64,000 nucleotides of DNA from Sesamum alatum (GCA_034509735.1 JACGWO010000011.1:27264979-27328978), one strand, 5' to 3'. Counted from the first letter of the stretch, positions 40,100 to 51,544 are shown. The notes: generated by a model not told the origin, from the sequence alone. Numbers and translations are program-made.

Positions 40100-41345
40100 T
40101 TTTTCTTTTTTTGAGTTGGAAGCGATGAATTTTATTAATTAAAATAAAACGATTACAATCAATCATGTCAATATCAATATTGGACAGAGACAAATAGTTC
40201 ATTACTCAAAAGTCAGTCATTCAAATAAAACTCGTACTTTGTAGTAGTTACCATATTTACAAATCGATTTTACTGACTTGAGTATTGAATGACTATTACT
40301 CGGGTTTATCCCAACAATATGTGACTGTAGACTGTGAACCCCAATTATTAGATTTAGAAAAAAACATGGCAAAAACCAACAAAATAGTCAATTTTTGCAA
40401 AAGCTTGACCAATTGATAAGATGTTACCAATAGCTACTGCATCATAAGAAAGCTCCATCCACTATGCTTCAAAAGGAGGCCATCTACCATAAAAAAAATA
40501 AAAAAATAAAAAAAAAATCCTGGTCTAATTATTAATGAAAGCATAATTTTATACCAATAATGTAAATTTAAATTTTTGTTAGAGCTACATTCTGATCTGG
40601 ACTTGTATTATAATAAATTAGGGCTCTGATTTTTTATGAATTTATAATATAATGTCTCTACTATTGGAAAAAGTGTAACAGTCGTAGTAAATGTTTTGAA
40701 ATATTAATCAGATTTTTATAAATAATTTTTGAAACCAAAAACACACAAGCACGTTGGAACCGAAACGATAAACAGTTAGATATGTTGTTTTACGGTAAAA
40801 TAAAAAGGAGACTTACAACGAGAATTATATCGTAACAATTCTCGGTCCAAGTAAATTCACCAAACTGAATCGGAGATAAATCTGCTCGCCTTGAAAAAAT
40901 TATACGTCCCTTTCTATACATGCACCGGGTACTTCGCAACTTCTTTCAGGATAAGACGATTTTCGTTCTAACGGTATTGCATCTTGTACCGTAGAACACC
41001 TCGAACGAACACTCAAAAGCCTTATAGAAACTTGAGCCTAAAGCTTTGGATCGTAGGGAGCAAAATCGAGAGCAGTTCAGAGGGAGGAGCTTAAGATCAC
41101 GTCATGTGGACTTATACAACTACGGACATTTGGCCCTATAAATACCCCATAATTATTTTGGGCTACAATACATCATTATTACTTTTCGGTTCAACATTCT
41201 TCACTTTTCTTTCTATCTCTCGAACTGACTTAATCATTAGAGGGTTTCTGAACTACCTTCGGGACAAGCTCGATCCCCAACCCAAATCACACGTGCAACC
41301 CATTATATCAAAAATTATGACCGTTCAAAAATTCTAAATCTCGTA
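40100..41345 (+). repeat. Probable LTR-retrotransposon remnant
   Basis: At 41040-41300 are a TATA-like ctataaatacccc, pyrimidine-rich DNA (ttcttcacttttctttctatc) and gaactgacttaatcattagag with gaccaaccttcggg-like text. All are usual for the promoter and transcribed start of plant LTR retrotransposons. An earlier similar phrase (ttactgacttgagtattg) lies at 40270. No coding domains or paired LTR were found. Confidence 0.4.
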
Positions 41346-42070
41346 GTCCATACAATGACCTAGTTCTTTGATTGTTTATTATTATTATTTTTTCTTTTGC
41401 ACTATTTAAAATTCAAAATGTAAGTACTAGGTTAATTAAGCTTTTTCTCCTTGGCAATTATGTATATGGACAAGTAACATCATGTTTAATGATTGAGGAT
41501 TAATTGCCAATGATTAATATAAGTTAGGACATTATTTAGATGTAAACAATGAAAGTTTTGGAAGTAGTTGACATTTGAGTACAAAGTATCTAATCAAAAA
41601 CAGTTTCCTTAACAAGTCCTTTTTTTGGAACTATGTCTTTCTTTTTTTTTCTTTTTTGTTTTATTTTCTAAGTTCATCATAATTTCATCCCCTTTAAATT
41701 CCCTTCTTTTTTTGTTTTTCTAATTTGGAATCTAGTTATTATTTTAAAATTAGAGATTGGAACACATTCGATGTACGTACATAATTATGTTTTCTATTAT
41801 ATTTATTTAATTAAATAATAATAAAATAATAATTGATCAAGTAATAAATAAATCAGCGCAAAATTTTTTATGAATAAAAAGTTATAAATAAAAGAATATA
41901 GTATTCGTAGAGGAAATAGATATAGGTATGGGTATTTTAGGTAATTAATATATTACCAACCATGATGGTTACTATAAGGATCATCCTTGAATAAATAGTA
42001 CGAAATACCCCTAATACGGATATTTATCTACTTCATAGTAATTTATCTTTTATTGGCGGGTTCTCATCAT

Positions 42071-42107
<37 letters not shown>

Positions 42108-43460
42108 GATGTAAATTTATTAAGGGAAAATTGATTAATTACATTTTAAAAAAGAAGCGAATTTCTCCCGCATCAGGGACCCGTATTTTCGTATTTTTTA
42201 AAGTTTTGGGGGCCAGCAGCATTATTTTTTTATTTAATTTTTTAATCTATTAGTATTTTTACGTGAAGCTTTTGTTAAATTTAATTAAAAATAAAAATTC
42301 GAAAAATAAAATAATGGTTGAATCATTAAGTGTTTGAAATTACTTTTTTCACATGCTTCCTTATAATTTCTTTTCCATCCTTTTCTGTTATTTTTTAATT
42401 TGTGTTGCTTCATGATACTGCAAAAATTCGGACACGCGAACACGTCTCTGGTCCTAGATTTCTTGAGCAACCTTTTTCTGACCGTTAAAACCCTTTTAGT
42501 AAAGGGCAGGACCACACGATGGTTTACACGTGGCTGTTCACCTAAGTTTGCCTTTGGCAATAAATTTTTGGGGTAAATACTAAATTGCATAACACCCCTT
42601 GTATTTTGGTGAATTAACGCAAAATTTTTCGGTGTTGATTTTATAAGCAAAAAGCTTCTTATGTTATTTAAAATACAACAAAAATGTCCATCGTAGAAAC
42701 TAACGGAGATTGTTTAATATACACGTATTGTGCAAATGCGCCTCATTTTCTACCGGTTTAAGGGTTATTTTATGTTTGTAAATTTTCAAAAAAAAATTTG
42801 GATATTTAAATGTATTTTAATAAATTATGCATTATTGATTAATTTAAATTATTATTTATTCTAAATATATTTCAATAAATTATATTTATTTATGGAATAT
42901 ATTGATGAAGTATCAAAATACAAAAGGAGTATAAATCTTTAGAAGTTCAAATTTTAAATTGAAAAATCATAATACAAAAATTAAGATACTAAAATTTACT
43001 TTTTAAATATAAATATTTAGATAAATATACAATTGGTTTATTTGAACAAGTTCATGTTATATTAAAGGGATAGTTATTCCGCCTTCCCTTGAATATTTTA
43101 TACATTGAATTATCCTTGTATAAAATTTTGAATTTTTTAAGCTTTTATTTTGAATTATTTTTTAAAATATAATGGTGGATTAAGAGTCCATTTAATATGA
43201 AGTGTTTGAGATATGAAATTATATTTTACATGATATTGGAATCATTTGAGATATTTAACTGAAATATTTCAAATCAAATCAAAATCAAAATGCTTCGAGC
43301 CATAATCCAACTCAAATGAGCTGTAAATTTAAAGTTATCATTTTCTCAATTAATAATTCATGATCGACTTCAATATTTAGATCTAGATAGGTATTAGCAA
43401 TATTAAATATTAAATATTTCTTTACTCTAATAATTAAAATTTTTAAATGGATTAGTCATT
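41346..43460. other. Intergenic, AT-rich
   Basis: No gene is seen. A TA microsatellite lies at 42078-42102. The stretches 42120-42240 and 42569-42730 look like fragments of the foldback MITE group (gggaaaattgattaattac; ggggtaaatactaaattgc). A 121-codon minus frame at 42285-42650 overlaps one of them and shows no protein family. Confidence 0.4.
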
Positions 43461-43623
43461 CACAAGCAGGTAAAATAGTGAACAAGAGAGAGTCATAAGG
43501 GACCAGAGATTTCTGCTTGCATACGGCGTCGCCGGTGTAGACTTCAGCGTTTTCACGGTGGGACTCGATCTTTTGAGACGACATCACGAAGGAGAAGATA
43601 GAGTTGAGAATCGAGAGGGAAAA
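43461..43623. other. GC-richer sequence of unknown origin
   Basis: About 160 bases (catacggcgtcgccggtgtag, gtgggactcgatc, gagacgacatcacgaagg) are clearly less AT-rich than the surroundings and lead directly into the gypsy fragment. It reads like a piece of a transcribed gene or retroelement. I do not recognise it. Confidence 0.4.
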
Positions 43624-43730
43624 TCAGACTTTGCCTTAGGAGGCGTCCTAATGCAAGACGGCCACCCAGTTGCCTATGAGAGCAGGAAGCTTAAAGATGT
43701 TGAGAGGCGCTATTCAGTGCACGAGAAAGG
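43624..43730 (+). pseudogene. Ty3/gypsy reverse transcriptase-RNase H fragment
   Basis: The 35-codon stretch SDFALGGVLMQDGHPVAYES followed by RKLKDVERRYSVHEK is the start of the RNase H domain of Ty3/gypsy polyproteins, which normally continues with a run of several hundred more residues. Both sides are cut off abruptly and there is no other pol, gag or LTR nearby. This is a short relic, probably captured during break repair. Confidence 0.88.
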
Positions 43731-43732
43731 TA

Positions 43733-43849
43733 GGACGGCGCGGCTGCTCTGTTGAGCCGCGCCAGGGAATCGAGAGCTCCAAGTGGGCCATTTTTGGTAA
43801 GCAGAACTGGCGATGCGGGATGAACCGGAAGCCGGGTTACGGTGCCCAA
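43733..43849 (+). rRNA. 26S rRNA gene fragment (relic)
   Basis: About 117 bases match my memory of plant 26S rRNA. Key words are gagccgcgccagggaatcg, gagctccaagtgggcc, ggtaagcagaactggcgatg and cgggatgaaccggaagccgg, then gttacggtgccc, where the true rRNA goes on to ctgcgcgc but this sequence departs (aatgtccctt). It is only a small internal fragment, so it cannot make rRNA. It abuts the gypsy relic. Confidence 0.8.
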
Positions 43850-44044
43850 TGTCCCTTATGAGATCTTTGGATTTGGAATTTTGAGATAATTATGACTATT
43901 CATATAATACTAGCAATCGAAGTACACTCGATTTATGTACATAATTTGAAATTTTATTGTATTTATTTAATCTAAAAAATAAAATGGATGATACATATAA
44001 AGTGCACGATATAGATTATACATATAAAATTATGATAAATTATA

Positions 44045-44306
44045 GGGTAAATTACAGTGACATCTCTTAAGATTAGATCAAAATAAACAAACACCCCCTG
44101 TTTTTTTTTTTTAAATTATAGCTACACCCCCTGAAATTATAGTTGAATTACAACTACACTCCATATTCAAATGTAAAGCTTACACTAATACCCCCTGAAA
44201 AACATTACACTAACACCCCTCAAGGGGTGTAGTTGTATTATTGCAAAAGATAGTGGGTATTTGTACAATTGGACCTAACCTTAGGGGGTATCAATATAAT
44301 TTACCC
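44045..44306. repeat. Foldback MITE, short family (about 260 bp), exact 9-bp target duplication
   Basis: The ends gggtaaattacagtgacatc and ggtatcaatataatttaccc are inverted repeats. Inside, cccctgaaattatagttg and caaggggtgtagttgta pair. The 9-mer taaattata flanks both sides (44036-44044 and 44307-44315). This is the best-preserved member, together with 58738-58996. Confidence 0.92.
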
Positions 44307-44315
44307 TAAATTATA

Positions 44316-44580
44316 TTGACATACCTTGAAGTTATATAGGTTTGAATATATAAATACTCCCTATTTTATGTAAATTACAATTACACCCATTGAGATAGTA
44401 GTTGCAATAACAGATACACGTTTATTCAGAAGTAAAAATTTATACAAACAAACACCCCATAATGTGCATTACATTAACACTCCTGAGAAAATATATCTAT
44501 AAATTTATAATAAAAAAATAATAGGAATATTTGTCTAGTTAGACCTAAATTCAAGAAATGCTAATAAGATTTATCGTCAA
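44316..44580. repeat. Degenerate short-family MITE, adjacent to the previous one
   Basis: The sequence follows the same plan (attgacataccttgaagtt, taaatactccctattttatg, tttgtctagttagacctaaa, aatgctaataagattt) but is worn. The fresh copy at 44045 inserted immediately beside or into it. No target duplication can be assigned. Confidence 0.5.
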
Positions 44581-44835
44581 ATTTATCGTACATAAATAGT
44601 TGTGATTATCTGTTGGTCGGAATTGAGGCAGAAGAGTGGGGCCGGGCGCCATTACTATGTTGAGTCGGACTCAGGAATTTAATGCCGTCACATAAAATTC
44701 CTCAACAGTCTTTGCCCTAATTAAGGCCCTTACGCCAACTCCACAAACATATTAATTATCTTTGAGACCTTATGCATCATAATTTTTAATAATCAATAAT
44801 AAAATTATTTTTTCTTTATTATATAAATAAAAAAA

Positions 44836-45338
44836 GGGTAAATTATATTTACCTCCCCTAAAGTTTAATATAATTACAAATACTTCCTTATTATTTAAAA
44901 AATTATGAATATTCCCATGAGGTTTGTAATTTTCAACCAAATGTCTGAAATTGACCATTTTGCCCTTGATTTTTTAGTTAAATTGCAGAAAAATCAGTCC
45001 AGACAAATTGCATTATTAACTCCTCTGTGTAAAAAACTTTCGGGAAGTAAGTTGTTGCTTGCCTATCTTAGGACTGGAATACGGAAGTGAGAAGGATAGA
45101 GCGGAGTAGGAAAAGTTAAGAACCCCTCCCTATGCATTGTAGTCCAAAAAATTCAAAGAATTTCAAAAATTAAATAAAATACATAAGGGTATTTTGGTCA
45201 GTTCACCCATAAAAATGAATGAAAATGGGTTATTTGTTATACGGTTACAAACCTCAGGATGGTATTTATAATTTTTCAAACAATAAGGGGGTATTTGTAA
45301 TTATGTCAAATCTCATTGGAGGTAGCTGTAATTTACCC
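44836..45338. repeat. Foldback MITE, family A, with a foreign insert
   Basis: The ends gggtaaattatatttacctc and ggaggtagctgtaatttaccc are the family termini; flanks share taaaaaaa. Between aaaaaacttt (45040) and gttaagaaccc (45115), where other copies are continuous, about 74 bases of GC-richer foreign sequence (cgggaagtaagttgttgc ... ggatagagcggagtagg) are inserted. Confidence 0.85.
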
Positions 45339-45647
45339 TAAAAAAAATATGTGACACCCCATAGACTTGACAAATAGGATTGGGTCTACACTATGTGTGT
45401 CGATCATAATATCTATAGCTGACACCGCAAAGTCCATGATAGCGTGAACGTTCAAACTTTGACTCTCACCATTATTTAAAAAAAAATCCAAACCAAATTT
45501 AATCAAATTAAATTAATTATGTGTAAGTGTGACGATACTTGTTATATTGTTAATTACTCTTTTTAAATTATACATCAATCACAGTATAAGTATATCGATT
45601 AATTCAAATTTCCCGATCGCTTAGATGGTATTTTGGTGATCTTATAA

Positions 45648-45795
45648 GGTGTTTGATAGGTTATAAGATGCTACAAAATGTATTGTAATTTTTTCAGAAA
45701 AATAAGATGTTACGAGCATATCAACTCTAAAAACATCTTACAAAGGTGTATCAACTTATAATATATTTTAAATAAACTTAGTCAAACACCCTCTT
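45648..45795. repeat. MITE fragment with TTATAAG/CTTATAA interior
   Basis: The ends ggtgtttgataggttataag and aacttagtcaaacaccct are inverted repeats. It is the same family as 12284-12614 and 59035-59350 but shorter. No target duplication is clear. Confidence 0.5.
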
Positions 45796-45953
45796 AGTAG
45801 AGGGAAATACTAGGTTGGATCCCACTTTTGGTCACCAAATAATATCACTAATTCAATTTTAGTCCCTAAATAATCATCACTTACACTTTCAATCCCTAAA
45901 CGAGCACCTATATTTTTTTCTTACTTTGTAACTATTTTGGCCAGAGTTAATTA

Positions 45954-46567
45954 CACTGACCTCCCTTACTACTATGAAATATACCATTCCCCCTCTTACT
46001 ATGAAAATTACATAAACTTCCATTTTAAACATATCCACCTTACAGATTGCCCCTTCCGTTAGTCAACTTAATAAACTTTATTGATGTCATAAAAAAAATT
46101 ATTGGTCTAAATTTTCTATAATACTCTTAACCTGAATAATTATATTTTTCATGACTTAAATACCCGTTGGGGGTAACTTATTATCTTAGAAATTAAAAAG
46201 GGTGTACACTTGTAACTTTTAGTATATCGTTTTATAATATTTTTTTCATCACATATTGCATATGTGTAGGTTGTGACATTAATTTCTATTCGTAACAATC
46301 ATCAAAGTTGCAAATTTTGTTGAAGCTATATTATTTAATTAATAGAAAATAAAGCCTATATTAGAAAATATCTGATAGTCCACTTATTTTTTCATGTTTA
46401 TTAAATTATTTTTATTTTTATAAATAAGGACAAAATAATCATTTAAACACATGCCTTTAAATTTGACTAACACCCGTTAGTTAGAGAGGACAATTTATAA
46501 TTTTCATAATAAGAGGACGAAATTTGTATATTCACATAGTAGAAAGGGAGGTCGGTGTAATTAATTC
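45954..46567. repeat. Large foldback element (about 615 bp)
   Basis: The left end gagttaattacactgacctc with ccttactactatgaa pairs with the right end cacatagtagaaaggg plus aggtcggtgtaattaattc. Flanks ttttggcca and ttttagtta agree at 6 of 9 bases. The interior is AT-rich and non-coding. Confidence 0.7.
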
Positions 46568-47314
46568 TTTTAGTTAGTTTCATCAATCAACCGTTACATC
46601 AGGCGGAAATAGTCACGTGGCATGCGAACATGAGGTTCGGATGAAGGCACGAAAAAAATATTTTCACTGTCCGATTTAACAGTTTACTAATGAAATTGAT
46701 CAAAATTACAAAAAAAAAAAGCATCAGTTTACAGACTAATAGTATAAGTTATAATTGTTTAAAAAGTGATATTATTTAGAAACTAAAATTTTTAACTCCA
46801 TTGCAAAACAAATTTCGATTATGAACGTAATATACCATTTTTTTGGTACATGTAAACGTACTAGTACTATGCCAATTGCCAAATTTAGTTATTTCCCTCG
46901 AAAATTGGATTCTTTTACTAGCTAGCAAACAATTGTGACATCAATTCATGGCTAGATTCACCAGACTTCACTTATAATTTTAAAAATATTCCCCTAATTT
47001 TCTAAATATGAGAAAATAACAATAAATGAAGACCTAAATATTTACAATTTTATTTCTGCGGATTATTTTAAAATTTCATATATATATATATTACTTATAT
47101 ATATATATTTAAAGCATAAACTATTGATTAATTATATATAATTATTTTAATTTATAAAAACATTATTGTAGTATGTTACATATATACATATGATTATGCG
47201 TTTTGTTAATAAAATATTAAAAAAACTAAAAAAAAAATATGAAAACTAAAAACAAACATAAGGGAACATAAAGACAACTTTCTTATCATCAAATCAAAGT
47301 CTTGAATTATCATT

Positions 47315-47815
47315 AAGCAATTTGATTCGATTTGGTTATCTATCTAATCAAATTCAAACGAGCATTAATTGGCTTAAAGATGAGTGGAATTTGAGTAAGT
47401 TGACATTTTCAAGTATATTTTAGAGATAATCACATCTACACCTCTTAATCTATGGTCTATTTACATAAATTATCCATATCTTTTGAAAATTTACATACAC
47501 CCATAAAAAACCCCCAATATCACATATACAAACCACCCATATTTTTTAAAAAAATACACATACACCCCCCAAAAACATCAACATAATTACATAAACTACT
47601 CATATTTTTGTGTTGTCAAATATGGTTTCTGTAATTACGCAAAATACATGAATTATTTACGTAAATAGACAATAAATCATGGAGTGTAAACATAATTATC
47701 CCTATATTTTATTATTATCAAATTGAGCTCAAATCAGCTCGAATAAAAAACTCTCTTGTTTAAATTTAATTTGTTAAGTTTAACAAATCAAACTCAAATA
47801 AACTTTCATCAGCCC
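47315..47815. repeat. Dispersed GCTCGA-type repeat, interrupted by a MITE
   Basis: The halves on either side of 47423-47702 (gattcgatttggttatc ... gagtggaatttgag, and attgagctcaaatcagctcg ... tttgttaagtttaacaaatc) together make one copy of the family at 17574 and 24350. The MITE therefore inserted later. Confidence 0.5.
47423..47702. repeat. Foldback MITE (about 280 bp), exact 9-bp target duplication, nested
   Basis: The ends gagataatcacatctacacc and gtgtaaacataattatccc are inverted repeats, and ttaatctatggtctatttac pairs with gtaaatagacaataaatcat. The flanks tatatttta are identical (47414-47422 and 47703-47711). It sits inside the GCTCGA-type repeat. Confidence 0.9.
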
Positions 47816-49128
47816 ATCACAATCGAATATCGAACAATTTAATTTACTTTTGATAACTAAATGAACAAAACAAAATCATGATGCAAGAAGAATAAGTTTT
47901 AGATGAATCCCACTTGAAATTTAGAGTGTTGGTGGAGCCATACATACATATAACATACATAGTACTTAACTTTTGATCCCCATTACACAAGTCAACTCCT
48001 TTGGACATAATTAGCCACAATGCAAGAAAGAAATCCACCAAACTCCAAACACTTGAGCTGCAATCCTAGTGGGGAGCATAAACATAATGCATCATCATCC
48101 CATTACATTTGAACCACCCCACAATCACATTGCATGTGCTTGGGAATTTAAATTTTATTTTACACCATTTTATTGTTAAATTTGTGTTTTTTTAAAAAAA
48201 AAAAAATTATTTCCTAACTTTGAGAGAACAAAATGTATATTTGGATAAAGTGTTTAATATATTTAATATTAAAAAATTAGTTGCGATTAGATTGTGAACG
48301 TATGTAAAAAATATAAAAAGAATGTAATTGCAGGATATAAGATTTACATAGTTAAAATAATTCTCTTACTTACACGGTTGCTAAAAATTGATTTTTGTTG
48401 AGATAGTTATGAGTGAATTATAATAAAAAGTCAGTAACGTCTGGATATGCTTTTGGGTAGTCCATACTTTAACATTTGATTTGTAGATATAATGTGGAAT
48501 TATTTGTACTAATAAAAAAAGAAAACTCTGTGTTTACTTATAAATAGCGGTTACTTACATTACGACATCAATTTTTTATTATGTCAATAATACCTTTAAG
48601 TTGGTTTTTTTTTCTTTCTTTCTTTCTTTTTTTAAATGTGATGTGTTGTTTATAATATATTTTAAAATGTGAAATATCATTTATTATATACATGCAGGAA
48701 CAATATGCCACATTGACTAGTATATGATAGAGATAAGTGAGGGGTGCTTAATGTAAATTTCAATATTATGAATTTATATTTACTAATATATTTATATATT
48801 GATGTGCAAATGTGAGGTGAAATATATGATAAAACATGAAATTAAGATAGATGATTCAATCTATTTTTTATGGTGATAAGTGAAGGGCACTTATTTAACT
48901 ACTTGTATTTAATAAAATATTTATATATTTAGCATGCGAATATAAACAATGTGATTTATATAATAAGATACAAAATTGAATAAATGTTCGCAAGAGTTTA
49001 AAATAACTAGCCTATTGTTGAAAATAGATCGAAAACATTGTTTTGATTTATAACTTCTGCTTTTGAATTATTTAAATCAAATTGACTTGAATTAAAAGTT
49101 ATAAGCAACTCCGAGCTCCCGTACGCTT
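47816..49128. other. Intergenic; low-copy stretch then AT-rich DNA
   Basis: The part 47860-48150 looks less repetitive (ccatacatacatataacatac, cttttgatccccattac, cccattacatttgaacc) and could hold a non-coding transcript or regulatory site, but I can assign nothing to it. The rest is AT-rich with a CTTT microsatellite near 48609-48633. Confidence 0.35.
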
Positions 49129-49863
49129 GTTTGTTTGTGTTTTCATTTTTAATTTTCAGGGAAAATATGTGTTTTTGATTTTGTATAGAGTTTCATGTAC
49201 AATGAAAATATATTTAGATTAGTTAATAAAAGTGTAATTTATATTGAACTGTATTGTCAAATTTATAAATTTTCAATAAGAATACATATAAACAAAGGGT
49301 TAATTATACTTAGACCCCCTCTAAAAATGCATAATTACACTTTTCCCCAAAAAAGTTATAAAATTATACTTACACCCCCTCCGAAAATTTTCTGTTTACA
49401 CCTGACCCCCATCTGTTAGAATTTGAACGTAAAATGTTCACTTCAACAAAAATAATTACATAAATTTTTAATTTTTTTCCCATCATTTAATATTCTCATG
49501 TATATTTTTGTACTTATAAGAGGATAAATGTAATGTATATGTATGGAGTGATGACAAGATTATTGCATTTTTTTTCTTATAAGTACAAAATTATTACACA
49601 AAAATGTTAAATGAAAAGTAAAATTAAAAATTTATGTAATTATTTTTGTTGGCGTAAATATTTTCTGTCCATACTTTAACGAATGGAGATCATGTATAAA
49701 TGGAGAACTTTCGTAGGGGGTGTAAGTATAATTTCAAAAATTTTTTGAAAAAAAGTGTAATTATGCATTTTCAAATGGAGTTTAAATGTAATTAACCTAT
49801 AAACGAATATATTTTCACTCTAATTACTTATTGCAAAAACTGAAAATTTAACGCATACAAACA
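49129..49863. repeat. Second copy of the GTTTG-ended MITE, interrupted by family D
   Basis: The left part (tttgtttgtgttttcatttt ... agattagttaataaaag) and the right part (attgcaaaaactgaaaattt ... gcatacaaacagg) match the element at 8572-9069. The family D MITE at 49297-49798 splits it, so this element is the older of the two. Confidence 0.65.
49297..49798. repeat. Foldback MITE, family D, nested
   Basis: This copy is closely similar to 33528-34026: gggttaattatacttagacc, ccgaaaattttctgtttacacc, and at the right cgtagggggtgtaagtat and gtttaaatgtaattaacc. Flanks ataaacaaa and ataaacgaa agree at 8 of 9 bases. Confidence 0.9.
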
Positions 49864-50289
49864 GGCTAAACACTCAAATTTCAACCTTTTCTTTTCAATT
49901 TCACTTTTATTTTCAAAAACTCTCAATTTTAATTATCGTTTAGTTTACTATTTCTTTTACTTATTCGCACCGTAAAGTAGAAATTTTTGCAAACACACCT
50001 AAAATAAAAGATTCGAATTGTATCAAAAGAGATGAGATAGGGGCACTTATGTAATTTCAATCACTACTATATTACATGAAAAATCCCAAAACAAATATAC
50101 TCCTAATTCTTCGTAATTTTGTCATTCCTTTTTTTTCAAAGTAAAAATAAAAAATAAAAAGAAAAAAAGTGTACATACAAATAAGAAATGGAAGGAAAAA
50201 GAATAATAGCTGGAGCTGGGGGTAAAACGGTAATAGTGGCAGGTAATAATCGGCGTAGTTAAAAGTCAAATGGCCGCGGAGCGATGAAA

Positions 50290-51198
50290 TCAAGTGGGTT
50301 TGTGGCTGTAGCTCCCGAAATCGGCGAGTTTCCGGGACCGATTCTTGCAAAACGACGCCGCTGTGGAGAGGTGTGCCTTCTGCTGAAACCTGGATTCACC
50401 GGCGACCACCACCTCCGGCGGAACTCCCTTCTGATTCCAGTGATGGTTCGGGCTGGCCCGAACCAAAGGGCTCAAACAGAAAGCTAAGCCCGATACCGTC
50501 GCCCTCCCTCCGCCGCGCCGCATCGACGCCGGTGTCCTGCGCGGGGTCTGCCTCCAGCCTGGGGAGGATTCGGATGAGTGGCCGCTTGATCCACCGTGGC
50601 AATGCTCGTCCTCCTCATCGGAGTATCTCGCAGGCGACATTCCTCGATCGCGGTTCCGGCAGGTTCGTCGCTGCGCTCCGGTCGTGCTTTCGTCGATTGA
50701 GAACGTCCTAACCTTCTTTTTCCTGCGGCCGGGGATAATGGTGGAAAACCACGAGGGAGAAGCCGAGCAAGCATCAACTGAAACTCCAGGATCCGAAATC
50801 GGACCCGAACCCAAATCCGGTTTCGCCGATTTCGATCTAAAGAGACCCGAAAACAGCGAAGAAAATCTTCCTCCCTTACTCTTCTTAACCTCAACCGTAA
50901 TCGCGCCAGTGGGCCCCACCTGGGGAGTGCTGTAGAAGCGCTGCAGGTGGTGGTTCTCGCCGTGGAACTGCCACGTGCTGGCGGCGACGGCGGCTTCAGA
51001 CTTCCGTCGCGAAATATAAGGGGAGACAGACCTGGGGAACGAAAGCGGCGGCGGTTGCTGGGCCTCGGATTTCCGTCGGTCTTGCTGGGCCAGTGCCTGT
51101 GCTTGGGCTGCGATGATGGCGACTAGCCGTTCACGGAGGCAGGAGGCGCAGACGCCGACGCTGCTACTGAGGTCCGTGAGATGTTTCTTACACTTCAT
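50290..51198 (-). CDS. DUF740/OCTOPUS-like protein with CxxH...CxxC motif
   Basis: This single-exon minus-strand gene encodes 302 residues. The N-terminus has C3-x2-H6 and C17-x2-C20 followed by LRERL, in the order MKCKKHLTDLSSSVGVCASC. This pattern marks the DUF740 group, which includes OCTOPUS, a plasma-membrane protein of early phloem. The rest is basic, Ser- and Pro-rich and likely disordered, with FPRSVSPYISRRKSE (54-68), GRFSSLFSGLFRSKSAK and GRRKKKVRTFSIDES as short conserved-looking blocks. The tail ends NRSRKLADFGSYSHKP. It is shorter than OCTOPUS, so it may be a distinct small relative. From memory the Arabidopsis neighbours of RAB6A/mtACP1 include an uncharacterised gene (At2g44600) that could be the counterpart. 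The GC-rich coding region stands out sharply from the AT-rich flanks, and a GA/CT-rich leader precedes it. Confidence 0.8.
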   Translation of the reverse strand: MKCKKHLTDLSSSVGVCASCLRERLVAIIAAQAQALAQQDRRKSEAQQPPPLSFPRSVSPYISRRKSEAAVAASTWQFHGENHHLQRFYSTPQVGPTGAITVEVKKSKGGRFSSLFSGLFRSKSAKPDLGSGPISDPGVSVDACSASPSWFSTIIPGRRKKKVRTFSIDESTTGAQRRTCRNRDRGMSPARYSDEEDEHCHGGSSGHSSESSPGWRQTPRRTPASMRRGGGRATVSGLAFCLSPLVRASPNHHWNQKGVPPEVVVAGESRFQQKAHLSTAASFCKNRSRKLADFGSYSHKPT

Positions 51199-51419
51199 TT
51201 ACTCCTCTATAACAACACTATCCCCTCGTATATGCACAGAGTGCGGTTTTCACCGGAGCAGAATTCCGATGAGAATGGTGGGCTGACCCGATTATGGCAT
51301 TACTCCGGGAAAGTTTTGGTTCTTCAGCAAGTGCGTGTTTCTATGTGTGAGAATTGAAGGATTTGATGCAAATTACAACGTTCAGACTTTGTCGTCTTCT
51401 TCTTCTTCTCCTAGTTTTA

Positions 51420-51513
51420 GAGAGAGAAAGGAAGAGAGAGAGATGAAGCAGACACAGAATAAAAGTAAAAGGGTTTGTGAGCTTTTGAGAGAGAGAGAGA
51501 GAGAGAGTAGAGC
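51420..51513. repeat. GA microsatellite in the leader of the DUF740-like gene
   Basis: GA-rich sequence with a (GA)n run at 51490-51508 and CTT runs at 51393-51410 lie upstream of the minus-strand start codon at 51198. In transcript sense these are CT-rich, as usual for plant 5' leaders. Confidence 0.7.
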
Positions 51514-51544
51514 AGACTTGTGGGGGATTGGAGCTAAGTGGTGA

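Noticed and set aside
42285..42650. 121-codon minus-strand frame
   Set aside because: It overlaps a MITE-like remnant, and the Lys/Asn-rich sequence matches no family I know.
43558..43861. A real gene at the GC-rich island
   Set aside because: One frame is a truncated gypsy RNase H piece, and the other runs through 26S rRNA sequence, so neither is a gene.
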